Notes: generated by a model from the letters alone, not told the origin. A DNA stretch of 64,000 nucleotides from Desulfitobacterium chlororespirans DSM 11544 (GCF_900143285.1 NZ_FRDN01000008.1:67926-131925); one strand, 5' to 3'; shown: positions 24,940 to 33,648, counted from the first letter of the stretch. Made by a program: numbers and translations.

Positions 24940-27198
24940 ATGACAAAACCATGGAAACGCGAAGAAAATGGTGAAACCATTATTCGCACCTGCGCCTGGT
25001 CGCCGCCGGGCTGCCATCCGGTGGGATGCGGCTTGCAGCTGCACGTCAAAGACGGCGTACTGACGAGTGTGGAAGGAGATCCTGAGCATCCCATCACCCG
25101 GGGGGCGCTCTGCCCCCGCTGTCTGGCGCTGAAGGACGTCGTCTACCACAAGGATCGGATCATGTATCCCATGAAGCGCGATCCCAAAGATCGCGGCAAG
25201 GACAAATGGGAGCGGATCACCCTTAAGGAGGCCTTCGATCTCCTCGAAGAAAAAACCAGATACTTCACCGAAAAACATGGCCCCGAATCCATCGTCGTCT
25301 TCTGCGGTACCGGCCGCGAGGCGACAGTGTTTCACAATGAATTGACTTTCATGGGTTTCGGCTCGCCCAACGCCTGCTACGCCCAGAGCGGCTGGTCATG
25401 CTATGCACCGCGGGTTTCGCAGATGGCTTACCTGATGGGCGGCGGTTATCCGGAAATCGATTATGCCGCCCGCTATCCCGACCGCTATGAACACCCCGGC
25501 TGGGAAGCGCCCAAGTACATCATGCTCTGGGGCAAAGAACCGCTGAAATCCAATGCCGACGGTCTGTGGGGCCATGCGATCATCGATATGATGAAAAACT
25601 ATGGTACGAAACTCATCTGCGTTGATCCCCGCATTAACTGGATAGGAACCCGCGCCGAGATCAATCTGCAATTGCGCCCGGGTACCGACGCGGCGTTAGC
25701 CTTAGGACTCTTAAACGTCATTATCACGGAAGACCTGTACGACCACGAAGCCGTGGAAAAATGGACGTTCGGCTTCGACCAGCTGGCCGAGCGCGTTAAG
25801 GAGTACCCGCCCGACAAGGTGGCCGAAATCACCTGGGTTCCCAAAGAACTGATCATCGACGCCGCCCGCAAGTTCGCCACCAGCAAACATTCGGCTCTCG
25901 GCTGGGGTTTGTCGGTGGATCAAAACCCCAACGGCATCCAGGTCGGCCAAGCCCTGCTTGCTTTGCTGGCCATTACCGACAATATTGACGTTCCGGGCGG
26001 CTGTACCCTCGGCCTGCCGATCACGGATGATACCAATGTGGATATGATCAACCGTGCTATGGAGGCCGGAACCGTTTCCGAGGAACTGTTTGAGAAACGC
26101 ATCGGCGCCAAGGAGTATCCCTTTGTCTGCCAGCTGATGTCCACCAACCACCCGGACGCGGTGCTGGATACGCTGGAAAGCGGGGAACCCTACCGCCTGC
26201 GCATGGGCGTGTTCCAGAGCAGCAATGTCATCGGCGGTGCCATCTCCGCCGCGCAGGTACGCTGGCTGGAGGCTATGCAGAAGAGCCTGGAATTCGTCTG
26301 CGCCACCGAACTGTTTCATAACGCCACCACCATGGCTCTGGCAGATTTGGTGATCCCGCTGAAAACCTTCGCCGAGCATAATACCATGGTAGAATCCCAC
26401 TACGGCTTCAATGTCGCTTTCAACGGCGCCTGCAACGCGGCTGTGGAGGTGGTGGAAGGCGTCAGCGATCTGGGCTTCATGATGGAAATCGGCAGGCGGA
26501 TGTTCCCGGATTATTGGAACCAGTTTGAGAGCGAAGAAGATTATCAATCCAAAGTACGTATACCTGACAAACTGAGCTGGGAAGAATTCCGCGAGATCGG
26601 TATCCAACAGCCCGAGGAGATTTACCGCAAGGCGGAGAAAGGCTTGATGCGCTTTGACGGCGAGCCGGGCTATATGTCCACCACCGGCAAGATCGAGCTC
26701 TACTCCACCGTTTACGAGCATTTCGGCGACGATCCCCTGCCCTACTTTATCGAGCCGCCCCGCAGCCCGGTCAGCACCCCGGAGTTATTTGAAAAATATC
26801 CTTTCGTCCTCACGACCGGCGGGCGCGTCTATCCTTTCTTCCATTCCGAGCATCGCCAAATCGATCGGCTGCGCGAAATCAACCCTCAGCCTATTGTGGA
26901 GATCAATTCCGCGGCGGCGAAGCGCCTGGGCATCGCCGAGGGTGAATGGGTGTGGATCGAAAACGAGTTAGGCCGCGTCAAGCAGGTCGCTCATCTCACG
27001 GAGGGAATCGGCGAACGGGTCGTCCACGCTCAGCACGGCTGGTGGTTCCCGGAGCAGGACGGCGAAGAACCCAATCTTTTCGGCTTCCGGCAGTCCAATA
27101 TCAACGTGATCATGCCCCATAAAGCCATCGGCAAGATGGGCTTCGGCGATACCTTCAAATGCGAAATTTGCAATATCTACAAAGCAGCAGAGCAATAA
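24940..27198 (+). CDS. Cytoplasmic bis-MGD molybdenum/tungsten oxidoreductase
   Basis: This 752-residue protein belongs to the DMSO reductase superfamily. It has no Tat signal, so it should act in the cytoplasm. Four Cys for a [4Fe-4S] cluster are seen as C18, C25, C30 and C58 (spacing 6-4-27). C154 in QSGWSCYAPR is in the usual metal-ligand position, comparable to acetylene hydratase. The C-terminal cofactor domain has EGEWVWIEN and HGWWFPEQDG. A short ferredoxin-like subunit follows. The substrate is unknown; sigma-54 control and the co-regulated MFS gene suggest use of a specific imported compound. Codon use is GC-richer than the flanking genes. Confidence 0.85.
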   Translation: MTKPWKREENGETIIRTCAWSPPGCHPVGCGLQLHVKDGVLTSVEGDPEHPITRGALCPRCLALKDVVYHKDRIMYPMKRDPKDRGKDKWERITLKEAFDLLEEKTRYFTEKHGPESIVVFCGTGREATVFHNELTFMGFGSPNACYAQSGWSCYAPRVSQMAYLMGGGYPEIDYAARYPDRYEHPGWEAPKYIMLWGKEPLKSNADGLWGHAIIDMMKNYGTKLICVDPRINWIGTRAEINLQLRPGTDAALALGLLNVIITEDLYDHEAVEKWTFGFDQLAERVKEYPPDKVAEITWVPKELIIDAARKFATSKHSALGWGLSVDQNPNGIQVGQALLALLAITDNIDVPGGCTLGLPITDDTNVDMINRAMEAGTVSEELFEKRIGAKEYPFVCQLMSTNHPDAVLDTLESGEPYRLRMGVFQSSNVIGGAISAAQVRWLEAMQKSLEFVCATELFHNATTMALADLVIPLKTFAEHNTMVESHYGFNVAFNGACNAAVEVVEGVSDLGFMMEIGRRMFPDYWNQFESEEDYQSKVRIPDKLSWEEFREIGIQQPEEIYRKAEKGLMRFDGEPGYMSTTGKIELYSTVYEHFGDDPLPYFIEPPRSPVSTPELFEKYPFVLTTGGRVYPFFHSEHRQIDRLREINPQPIVEINSAAAKRLGIAEGEWVWIENELGRVKQVAHLTEGIGERVVHAQHGWWFPEQDGEEPNLFGFRQSNINVIMPHKAIGKMGFGDTFKCEICNIYKAAEQ

Positions 27199-27215
27199 GC
27201 GGAGGAGGAAAAACT

Positions 27216-27548
27216 GTGAAGAACGGATTACTGATTGACTATAGATACTGCTCCGGCTGCCACTCCTGTGAGGTGGCCTGTAAAAGCGAACACGACATCC
27301 CCGTGGGCAAATGGGGAATCAAGGTATTTGAAAACGGCCCGTGGAAGCTGCCCGACGGCACCTGGCACTGGGATTGCATCCCGGCACCCACGGAGATTTG
27401 CGACTTGTGCGCCGACCGTGTAAAACAAGGCAAAGAACCTTCTTGTGTCCAACATTGCCAGGCTAAGGTTATGCAGTACGGCCCCCTTAGCGAACTGGCG
27501 AAAAAAGCCGAAGAAATAGGGGAGAAGGTTGTTATCTTCCTGCCGTAA
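27216..27548 (+). CDS. Short 4Fe-4S electron-transfer subunit
   Basis: The 110-residue protein has two cluster-binding groups, CSGCHSCEVAC near the N-terminus and CDLC plus CVQHC in the second half. It resembles a shortened DmsB/HycB-type subunit (usual length about 190) and should pass electrons to or from the molybdoenzyme 17 bases upstream. The frame is open from 27159, but GTG 27216 with GGAGGAGG at 27201-27208 is the likely start. Confidence 0.85.
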   Translation: MKNGLLIDYRYCSGCHSCEVACKSEHDIPVGKWGIKVFENGPWKLPDGTWHWDCIPAPTEICDLCADRVKQGKEPSCVQHCQAKVMQYGPLSELAKKAEEIGEKVVIFLP

Positions 27549-27597
27549 TAGGGGTAACCGACCGCTCATACCTTTGGCTCAGGAAGAGGGGTGATTT

Positions 27598-27813
27598 ATG
27601 ATGGCGTGTTTTGTCTGTACCAGCACATGTGAAAGATGCAGGCCCAAAATGGTTAGCTGCCCCAATTGCGGAAAAAAAACCTACTTGCTGGCGGACTCCT
27701 GTATCTTCTGTAAAACGCATATCCCGGAAGAATTGAAAGAGGCCGCCAGACAGGCGTGGCAGGCAAAGCACCGGAAAACAAGGAGTAAAGAAAAGGGCCG
27801 CTCGGACGTCTAA
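27598..27813 (+). CDS. Small zinc-ribbon protein
   Basis: A 71-residue protein with paired Cys motifs CFVC, CERC, CPNC and CIFC and a basic helical C-terminus. The last two pairs form a zinc ribbon. It is 49 bases after the Fe-S subunit and is probably cotranscribed. It may start at 27598 or 27601. Function unknown; possibly a maturation or assembly factor for the operon enzyme. Confidence 0.65.
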   Translation: MMACFVCTSTCERCRPKMVSCPNCGKKTYLLADSCIFCKTHIPEELKEAARQAWQAKHRKTRSKEKGRSDV

Positions 27814-27843
27814 TCTAAAGGTTGAGAAAGATGCTTGGGCCGG

Positions 27844-27867
27844 GCCGCCGGACTTAAGTCCGGCGGC
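27844..27867. repeat. 24-bp perfect palindrome between two zinc-ribbon genes
   Basis: GCCGCCGGACTT and its complement meet without a spacer, with further outer pairing (TGGGC with GCCCA). No T-run follows, so it may be an intercistronic mRNA stabiliser or partial terminator. Confidence 0.6.
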
Positions 27868-27915
27868 CGGAGCCCAGGCATTCGGTAATCAGATGAAAAG
27901 GAAAGGAGAACTATT

Positions 27916-28062
27916 ATGTGTTTTAGACCACCTTCGGCAGGCAAAAAAGTTATATGCGAAGCATGCGGAACACCAAATCCGGAAATCGTTAAGAACTGCA
28001 TTAAGTGCAAGGCTGAACTTAAAAAGGATACAAACCCCCCCAAAGAAGAACCGCCAAAATAG
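27916..28062 (+). CDS. 48-residue zinc-ribbon protein
   Basis: ATG 27916 with AAAGGAGA upstream opens a 48-codon frame. The product has a classic zinc ribbon (CEACGTPNPEIVKNCIKC) and a Pro/Lys tail. Longer frames in other registers over this stretch lack an RBS. It closes the sigma-54 operon before a terminator. Function unknown; a relative of the zinc-ribbon protein at 27598 by motif only. Confidence 0.65.
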   Translation: MCFRPPSAGKKVICEACGTPNPEIVKNCIKCKAELKKDTNPPKEEPPK

Positions 28063-28082
28063 TCAAGGATATAGAAAAAGAA

Positions 28083-28127
28083 AACCTGATGCCCCTGACT
28101 GCCGGTAGGCAGCAGGAGCACCAGGTT
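28083..28127. terminator. Bidirectional terminator
   Basis: A long interrupted hairpin (AACCTG...CAGGTT outer arms, CTGCC/GGCAG inner) separates the converging sigma-54 operon and the minus-strand MFS gene. Confidence 0.7.
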
Positions 28128-28142
28128 CTTGGGTTAAACTAA

Positions 28143-29441
28143 TCAATCATAAGCAGCCTTTCTGGTAAGTGCGGATGCTGCCAATCCGACTAAGGCAGGA
28201 ATGAGAAGAAAACGGAAAATATCCACCGGTGTCATCCCCTGGGCAACAAATATGCCGATAACGATGGGGGAAAGGGCTCCGCCCAAACGGGTTACACCGG
28301 CGCCAAAGCCCAGACCGGTACCACGAATCGTCATGGGGTAATTGGCAGAAGTAAAGGGATAGATTAAACTTTGCGCACATAAGGTGAAACCTAACAGGAA
28401 GAGTAAAACTGCAAATACCGTGGTTGTCGACTTAATCGTCATTAAAAGGATGAACCCTGCATTGACGATATAGTAAAAGATAAGCGTTTTCTTATAGCCG
28501 AATCTTTGGGCAATTTTGCCGCTGACAATACCGCCGAAGATTAAACCCAGGTAGAGCAAGGAGTTTAGCAATAAGGCCGAATTCAGACTATAGCCCATTA
28601 AGGTGATGATCTTCGGCAGCCATACCAACAAAGAAGAAATGATAAACATATTGACAAAGAACATAATCCAAATCAAGATGGTATTCCAGGCCAAACCGCC
28701 TTTGAATAGCTCTGTTACGGATTGCTTCACTGTTTGTACGGAGTCCACCACATACTCATCATCCTCTTGGGGAACAAAACTGGGATCTGCTTGGGTCAAA
28801 ACGGAGGCGATTTTACTCTTAGGATCTTTCTTCAGGGCAATAACCATTGTTTCCGGGATCTTAAGCAGGAAAGGGATGATGACCAAGCCCAAGATTGATA
28901 TGCCAAAGAGTCCTCTCCAGCCAATTAAGGGAATCAATCCGATAGCAATCAGGGATGTAACCATTTGACCGATGTTGATACCGATGATATTGCTTGTGAG
29001 TAAAAAGCGTCTTGAGCTTTTCGGCGTAAATTCCGATAAGATTGAATTGGCGATGGGAGTAATCGCGGCGATGCCCATTCCCGCTAAAAAACGACAGGTG
29101 GCAAAAAGGAGAATATCATGGGCAACTATGGCGCAAAGGGCAGTAAAACTAGTATATAAGATAACGGCCACAACGATCATTTTCCTTCTGCCAACTCTGT
29201 CGGTTAGGTAGCCTAAAAGCAGTGCTCCTACGACAGCTCCCCAGAGACTGGCGCTGCCAAGAAGACCGCCTACTGAAGCACTTAGATTCAGATCTTTCAT
29301 AAGCATGGGCAGTGCTGCTCCATAAACCGCCTGATCAAAACCATCAATGATTAGTGCAAATAATATTATGGTCCAGATTGAACGAAAGTAATTATTCATC
29401 TTACTGTTGTCAATGACGTCATTAACATTTACTTGGCGCAT
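28143..29441 (-). CDS. MFS transporter, aromatic-acid/H+ symporter type
   Basis: The 432-residue protein has twelve membrane segments and the AAHS/SP-type signatures IDGFDQAVYGAALP in helix 1 and GYLTDRVGRRKM in loop 2-3. Members import organic acids with protons. It is the last gene of a minus-strand unit with a 2-hydroxyacid dehydrogenase and an M24-fold protein, so it probably imports their substrate. Confidence 0.87.
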   Translation of the reverse strand: MRQVNVNDVIDNSKMNNYFRSIWTIILFALIIDGFDQAVYGAALPMLMKDLNLSASVGGLLGSASLWGAVVGALLLGYLTDRVGRRKMIVVAVILYTSFTALCAIVAHDILLFATCRFLAGMGIAAITPIANSILSEFTPKSSRRFLLTSNIIGINIGQMVTSLIAIGLIPLIGWRGLFGISILGLVIIPFLLKIPETMVIALKKDPKSKIASVLTQADPSFVPQEDDEYVVDSVQTVKQSVTELFKGGLAWNTILIWIMFFVNMFIISSLLVWLPKIITLMGYSLNSALLLNSLLYLGLIFGGIVSGKIAQRFGYKKTLIFYYIVNAGFILLMTIKSTTTVFAVLLFLLGFTLCAQSLIYPFTSANYPMTIRGTGLGFGAGVTRLGGALSPIVIGIFVAQGMTPVDIFRFLLIPALVGLAASALTRKAAYD

Positions 29442-29589
29442 GGATTTAACCCTCCTTTAAAAATAATGAGAAGACATTGGAGCTGGAGCTTCATGGCATT
29501 AGTTCATTAAAGTTCACCTCCAAACCCTTAGGGGGTAATTGCCTGTTTTGTTCTATAAAGCACTTGTCTGCCTGGAGGATACTGGTTTT

Positions 29590-29665
29590 CATAACCCATA
29601 ACTCATAACCCATAACTCATAGCTCGATAGATCGTTGTTTGAGTTTTTAAAACCGAACACAGGCT
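29590..29665. repeat. Tandem 14-bp repeat and inverted repeat in the dehydrogenase-MFS gap
   Basis: CATAACCCATAACT occurs twice head to tail (29590-29617), followed by CATAGCTC. A little further on, GCTATGAG can pair with CTCATAGC. The 260-nt gap (29442-29701) holds no gene; it could be a leader of the MFS message or an RNA processing site. Confidence 0.45.
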
Positions 29666-29701
29666 ATGAGCTGAACCTCATGTTAAGTGATCACCTATTC
29701 A

Positions 29702-30679
29702 CTAATAACCCTTATTTTTGTTGATTTTATTTAATATATCTTGGTTATTGATAAACTTTTTAAGACTTTCGCAAAATTGATTCATGGCTCTATCCATATA
29801 GAAAGGAGAATCCGCCGCCGTGTGCGGTGTGATAATCACGTTAGGCATATCCCACAGAGGGCTGTCTTGGGGCAGCGGCTCATCTTCGACACAATCCAGC
29901 CCGGCGCCCCCGATATCACCGTCTTGGAGGGCTTTGACCAAGGCCTTTTCATCAATGACCTTACCGCGGGCAATATTGATGATATATGAAGTTTTCTTCA
30001 TAAGCTTAAACTCTTTTTCGCCAATAAGTTTTGTGGTTTCTGGTGTAAGGGGGACCACTACGACAACGAAATCCGCTTGGCAAAGCAATTTGTCCAGCTG
30101 ATGGTCAGGATACAGCTCATCAACCCATTCACAGGCGACAGGCGTTCTTTTGGTCGCGACAACCTTCATTCCGAACAGCTTGCATTTCTTGGCAACTTCC
30201 TCGCCAATACTGCCTAGGCCGATAATTCCTACGGTTTTGCCCTGAGTTTCATCAGGCTTATGCTTCAGCCATACCTTTTCCTGTTGTTGTTTGAGCAATA
30301 CCGGCAATTGGCGGAGAGAGGCCAGAATCAGGGCCATGGTATGCTCAGCCATTGGGATGCCATGTATTCCTTTAGTATTGGACATAACCGCATCCAAACT
30401 CATGATTTCCGGTATGGTTAGTCCTTCGATTCCGGCGGATACAGCGTGGATCCATTTTAAGTTGGTGGCTTTAGTGCAGAATTCTACGGGAGAGTACTGT
30501 CCCCAAGTGATGAGAACATCGGCGTCCAGCTCCCCGGGCAACAGCTCTGATTCAGTATAAGCCCGGACAACATTTACCCCTGGGACCGTTTGCCTGATCA
30601 TGTCCAGATGCCGTTCTTCAAATTCGATAGGAACTTTGTTGGTGGATTGAAATAAGATTGCGATTTTCTTAATCTTCAT
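29702..30679 (-). CDS. D-2-hydroxyacid dehydrogenase
   Basis: A 325-residue NAD-dependent dehydrogenase. The Rossmann motif is GLGSIGEEVAKK; the catalytic Arg is in NIARGKVID, the Glu in EDEPLP and the His in ITPHTAADSP. It interconverts a 2-oxoacid and a D-2-hydroxyacid. It lies 52 bases after the M24-fold gene, apparently in the same unit. Confidence 0.9.
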   Translation of the reverse strand: MKIKKIAILFQSTNKVPIEFEERHLDMIRQTVPGVNVVRAYTESELLPGELDADVLITWGQYSPVEFCTKATNLKWIHAVSAGIEGLTIPEIMSLDAVMSNTKGIHGIPMAEHTMALILASLRQLPVLLKQQQEKVWLKHKPDETQGKTVGIIGLGSIGEEVAKKCKLFGMKVVATKRTPVACEWVDELYPDHQLDKLLCQADFVVVVVPLTPETTKLIGEKEFKLMKKTSYIINIARGKVIDEKALVKALQDGDIGGAGLDCVEDEPLPQDSPLWDMPNVIITPHTAADSPFYMDRAMNQFCESLKKFINNQDILNKINKNKGY

Positions 30680-30731
30680 TTTCTTCCCTCCAGATTTCGT
30701 AATTTATAGATTGGCTGGTCATTTTAAATTG

Positions 30732-31922
30732 TTAAAGTATGATCAATTCCTGGGGTGTTTTTTGAAGACGTTCAGCACCATTTTCTGTAATTAAGAAATC
30801 ATCACAACAGCTGGCAAAAGCTTTATCATTCGAAAGTACCGGGTGTAAGGCAACAACCATATTGGCTTTTAAGGTGAGAGTTTCATGCCTGACAAAGGCC
30901 GGTCTCTCCACAAGATCATACCCCTGGCCATGTCCGAACAAACGGCCTTCCGGAGGAAATCCGATCTTGGTCATAAAATTGTTAACCTGATCAATAATTT
31001 CCGGCGGGTTAATGCCGGGTTTTAACAGGCCCGCAGCATACTGCTGAATTTTTTTAGAGGCTTCCCATGTATCATGCAATTCCTGAGACGGCTCGCCCAA
31101 ACACCAGGTCCGCATAATCTCTGAATAAAATCCTCCTGGGCCATTGGCTTCCACCATGATCAGGATTTGATCCCCATTCATAAGCTGCCGGTTTTGAAAA
31201 AATGTATCCAAATGGGGGGTCGGTGTCCCGGATGGAGATGAGCCAAGCATAATGAGTTGTTCTTCACTGCCCAAGTTCTCCAGCAACCGTATGATTTCGC
31301 TTCTGATTTCATATTCATATATCCCGGGACGAATGATAGAGGGCATAGCGGAAGCAAAAGCATCATGCACTTTGACGGATTCTCTGACATAAACCAGCTC
31401 ATCTTCACTTTTAACGGCTTTTATTTCGTCGACTAAATCGGAAGCATCAACCCAGTCTACATTAGGAAGATGATCATGCAAGTACTGATATAGAGCTGCA
31501 TTGATCAGCCCCATGCCCACAAACCCCACTTTTTTGTCGTTTCTCCCTTTAACAATTTTGACAATTTCTTCAGCGTCGTAATGATTAGTATAATGCAGGG
31601 TTCTTAGATAAGGAGCGCCTAACCTTGTTTTGACACCTCTTGTCGACCAGGCAGGAGGCGCGGGATTTTCGGCAGAAGAGTGGAAGATTGTCGTTATTTC
31701 ATCATCAACAGGAAACAGCACCGAAACAGGATAGGCATGCTCAGCGGGAATATCGATGAAATATCTTACATATCCACCCAGAAACTGATTATCATTTTGC
31801 ATGATAAGCAAGTCTATACCCTGGGCCTTCATAGCGTTCCTAACCAGACGCCAACGCCTTTCCAATTCCCGTGTTGGAATAGGGAATCTGATTCTTTCTT
31901 TAAAAATGTTGTTTTCGGCCAT
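30732..31922 (-). CDS. M24 (aminopeptidase P/creatinase) fold protein with altered metal site
   Basis: The 396-residue protein has the two-domain creatinase/prolidase architecture. Where active M24 peptidases have Asp, Asp, His, Glu, Glu, this protein reads Glu (MVEANGPGG), Glu (YSEIMRTW), His (GHGQGYD), His (VVALHPVL) and Asp (CCDDFLIT). A normal two-metal peptidase site is therefore unlikely. It may be a creatinase- or DddP-like hydrolase or lyase of a small molecule. ATG 31922 with AAGGAGTGG is preferred over upstream starts. It heads an operon with a dehydrogenase and an MFS gene and has a CRP/FNR-type site in its promoter. Confidence 0.82.
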   Translation of the reverse strand: MAENNIFKERIRFPIPTRELERRWRLVRNAMKAQGIDLLIMQNDNQFLGGYVRYFIDIPAEHAYPVSVLFPVDDEITTIFHSSAENPAPPAWSTRGVKTRLGAPYLRTLHYTNHYDAEEIVKIVKGRNDKKVGFVGMGLINAALYQYLHDHLPNVDWVDASDLVDEIKAVKSEDELVYVRESVKVHDAFASAMPSIIRPGIYEYEIRSEIIRLLENLGSEEQLIMLGSSPSGTPTPHLDTFFQNRQLMNGDQILIMVEANGPGGFYSEIMRTWCLGEPSQELHDTWEASKKIQQYAAGLLKPGINPPEIIDQVNNFMTKIGFPPEGRLFGHGQGYDLVERPAFVRHETLTLKANMVVALHPVLSNDKAFASCCDDFLITENGAERLQKTPQELIIL

Positions 31923-31952
31923 AATATCACCACTCCTTTTGTAATTGAGATC

Positions 31953-31994
31953 AGTATAAGCTGCGGAGTGGATTAGGTATGTTAGCTGGCTAAC
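31953..31994 (-). promoter_or_regulatory. Class II CRP/FNR-type promoter of the M24 operon
   Basis: The perfect palindrome GTTAGCTGGCTAAC (31981-31994) is centred 29.5 bp before the -10 TATACT (31958-31953), so about -41.5 from the expected start. No good -35 is present, as expected for an activator-dependent class II promoter. Confidence 0.75.
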
Positions 31995-32033
31995 AAATCG
32001 GAAAATTATCAATTTAAAAACAAAGGCAAAAAA

Positions 32034-32074
32034 AGAGAAGTGTTGCGAGTTTTTAGCGGTAACAACACTTCTCT
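32034..32074. terminator. Bidirectional terminator between crp-like gene and M24 operon
   Basis: A 12-bp stem (AGAGAAGTGTTG with CAACACTTCTCT) has T-runs on both sides. It ends transcription of the CRP-like genes, so the M24 operon needs its own promoter. Confidence 0.85.
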
Positions 32075-32089
32075 TTTTAGGTAGGGAAA

Positions 32090-32752
32090 TTAAAGATTAT
32101 CACGCTCATGTTTGGGAAATATCAGCTTGTTCCTTTCCATTATGATGTGCTTTTTTTTAGATAAGTCTTTTAAGATCAGGGATACGGTTGGCCTGGAGCA
32201 GCCTGTTAAATCAGCAATGGTTTGATGAGTTATCGGTATGTCCACCTCGATATATCCTGATTTTTCTTGGCCAAAATTTTTACATAACCCTAATAACAGC
32301 TTTTCAACACGGTCCTCAGCTTCTTCAAATAGTTGTTCGCTTAATTGCTGGATCTGGATCTTTATTTTATAAATAGTTGAATATAATAGAGTCTTATACA
32401 ATTTCTTTTCATGATAGTCGGAATTCAACGATAAAGAAATGTCCAAAACGGCTACAGTTACATCAGTTAAACAAACAGCAGTCGTAAGTCGTGGTGAATT
32501 GTCCAGGATTAACTCTCCAAAAAGACATTTGGGCTCATGAATACCGAGAATACTCTTTTTGCCGTACTCGCTTACCATGTGGATTTCTATTCTGCCTTTA
32601 AGAAGTAAATAAATTTTGTCGCTTAGCTCGCCTTGTTTAAAAACCATTTGACCTTTTGTATAGTCTTTTTTCATATAGATTTGGAGAATTCTTTCGACCA
32701 AATCTTCATCTATCATATTGGTCGTCCAAGGTACGTATTTTTTATTTTCCAT
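32090..32752 (-). CDS. CRP/FNR-family regulator (tandem copy 1)
   Basis: A 220-residue regulator with an N-terminal cyclic-nucleotide-binding-type beta roll (QGELSDKIYLLLKGRIEI, FGELILDNSPR) and a C-terminal winged helix (THQTIADLTGCSRPTVSLIL). It lacks the N-terminal Cys group of FNR, so a small-molecule effector is more likely than an Fe-S cluster. It is clearly paralogous to the next gene, 49 bases upstream, and both are probably cotranscribed. Confidence 0.93.
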   Translation of the reverse strand: MENKKYVPWTTNMIDEDLVERILQIYMKKDYTKGQMVFKQGELSDKIYLLLKGRIEIHMVSEYGKKSILGIHEPKCLFGELILDNSPRLTTAVCLTDVTVAVLDISLSLNSDYHEKKLYKTLLYSTIYKIKIQIQQLSEQLFEEAEDRVEKLLLGLCKNFGQEKSGYIEVDIPITHQTIADLTGCSRPTVSLILKDLSKKKHIIMERNKLIFPKHERDNL

Positions 32753-32801
32753 AATTTCATCACCTTTTACTATTGTCTCTACGCGCCGTGAGGATACTGA
32801 A

Positions 32802-33452
32802 TTACGGATGTTTTTTAAATATAATTTTGTTTCTTTCCATGCTTAGTTTGTCTTTTTTGGCTAAGTCGCTGATTATTTGAGATACTGTCGGTCTGGAGCA
32901 ACCAGTCAGGTCTGCAATCATTTGATGGGTCAGAGGCAAATCAACTTGTACTTGTCCGGATTCTTCTTTGCCGAAATTTTTGCACAGAGCCAAGAGCAGC
33001 TTCTCTATACGCTCTTCAGCCTCTTCAAATACCTGGTCGCTTAATTGTTGAATCTGGATTTTCAGCTTGCGGCTTGTTGAATAGAATAAAGCCTGATACA
33101 GCTTCTTCTCATAATAATCCGACCCCAAATTTAAAGAACTGTCCAGGGCAGCCGCGGTGACGTTTGTCAAACAAACAGCGCTGGTAAGCCGGGGGGAATG
33201 ATCCATGATCAGCTCGCCAAAGAAGCACCTTGGTTCATGGATCGAGAAAATAGTTTTCTTGCCATCTACGCTGACCATATTTATTTCAATTCTGCCCTGA
33301 AGGAGAAGATAAATCTGATCGCTCAGCTCACCTTGTTCAAAAACAAACTGTCCCTTTTTATATTCTTTGATTTGATAGACTTCCAGCACTTTTTTTACCA
33401 GATCATCATCGAGCATATTCGTAGTCCAAGGCAGCCATTTATTTTCTTCCAT
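32802..33452 (-). CDS. CRP/FNR-family regulator (tandem copy 2)
   Basis: A 216-residue paralogue of the protein at 32090-32752, sharing the start (PWTTNM), the effector fold (FEQGELSDQIYLLLQGRIEI) and nearly the same recognition helix (THQMIADLTGCSRPTVSQII). Its own promoter carries the same GTTAG-N4-CTAAC-type box at the same distance from the -10 as that of the M24 operon, which suggests positive autoregulation. Confidence 0.93.
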   Translation of the reverse strand: MEENKWLPWTTNMLDDDLVKKVLEVYQIKEYKKGQFVFEQGELSDQIYLLLQGRIEINMVSVDGKKTIFSIHEPRCFFGELIMDHSPRLTSAVCLTNVTAAALDSSLNLGSDYYEKKLYQALFYSTSRKLKIQIQQLSDQVFEEAEERIEKLLLALCKNFGKEESGQVQVDLPLTHQMIADLTGCSRPTVSQIISDLAKKDKLSMERNKIIFKKHP

Positions 33453-33571
33453 AAGCTCACCATCCGTTAATTATTTTATGGTCTTAGGACAGAACTATCT
33501 GTGTGTTGAAAATCAAAAGGCTTCGTGCAATTGACTCGAGTATAAAATTGAGTATAAAAAGGCTTAGGATA

Positions 33572-33613
33572 AGTATAAGCGGAAATTTATCTGTTTTCTG
33601 TAAGCTATCTAAC
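33572..33613 (-). promoter_or_regulatory. Class II CRP/FNR-type promoter of the tandem regulators
   Basis: GTAAGCTATCTAAC (33600-33613; minus strand GTTAGATAGCTTAC) is centred 29.5 bp before the -10 TATACT (33577-33572), exactly as in the M24 promoter, and GCTTATACT is shared around the -10. Confidence 0.72.
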
Positions 33614-33648
33614 AAGTAAAAAAATTATAATAATTCGGATAGAGCCCA

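Noticed and set aside
25711-26721. Long minus-strand frame opposite the molybdoenzyme
   Set aside because: Antisense shadow caused by the high GC third-position bias of the real gene; no RBS and no family pattern.
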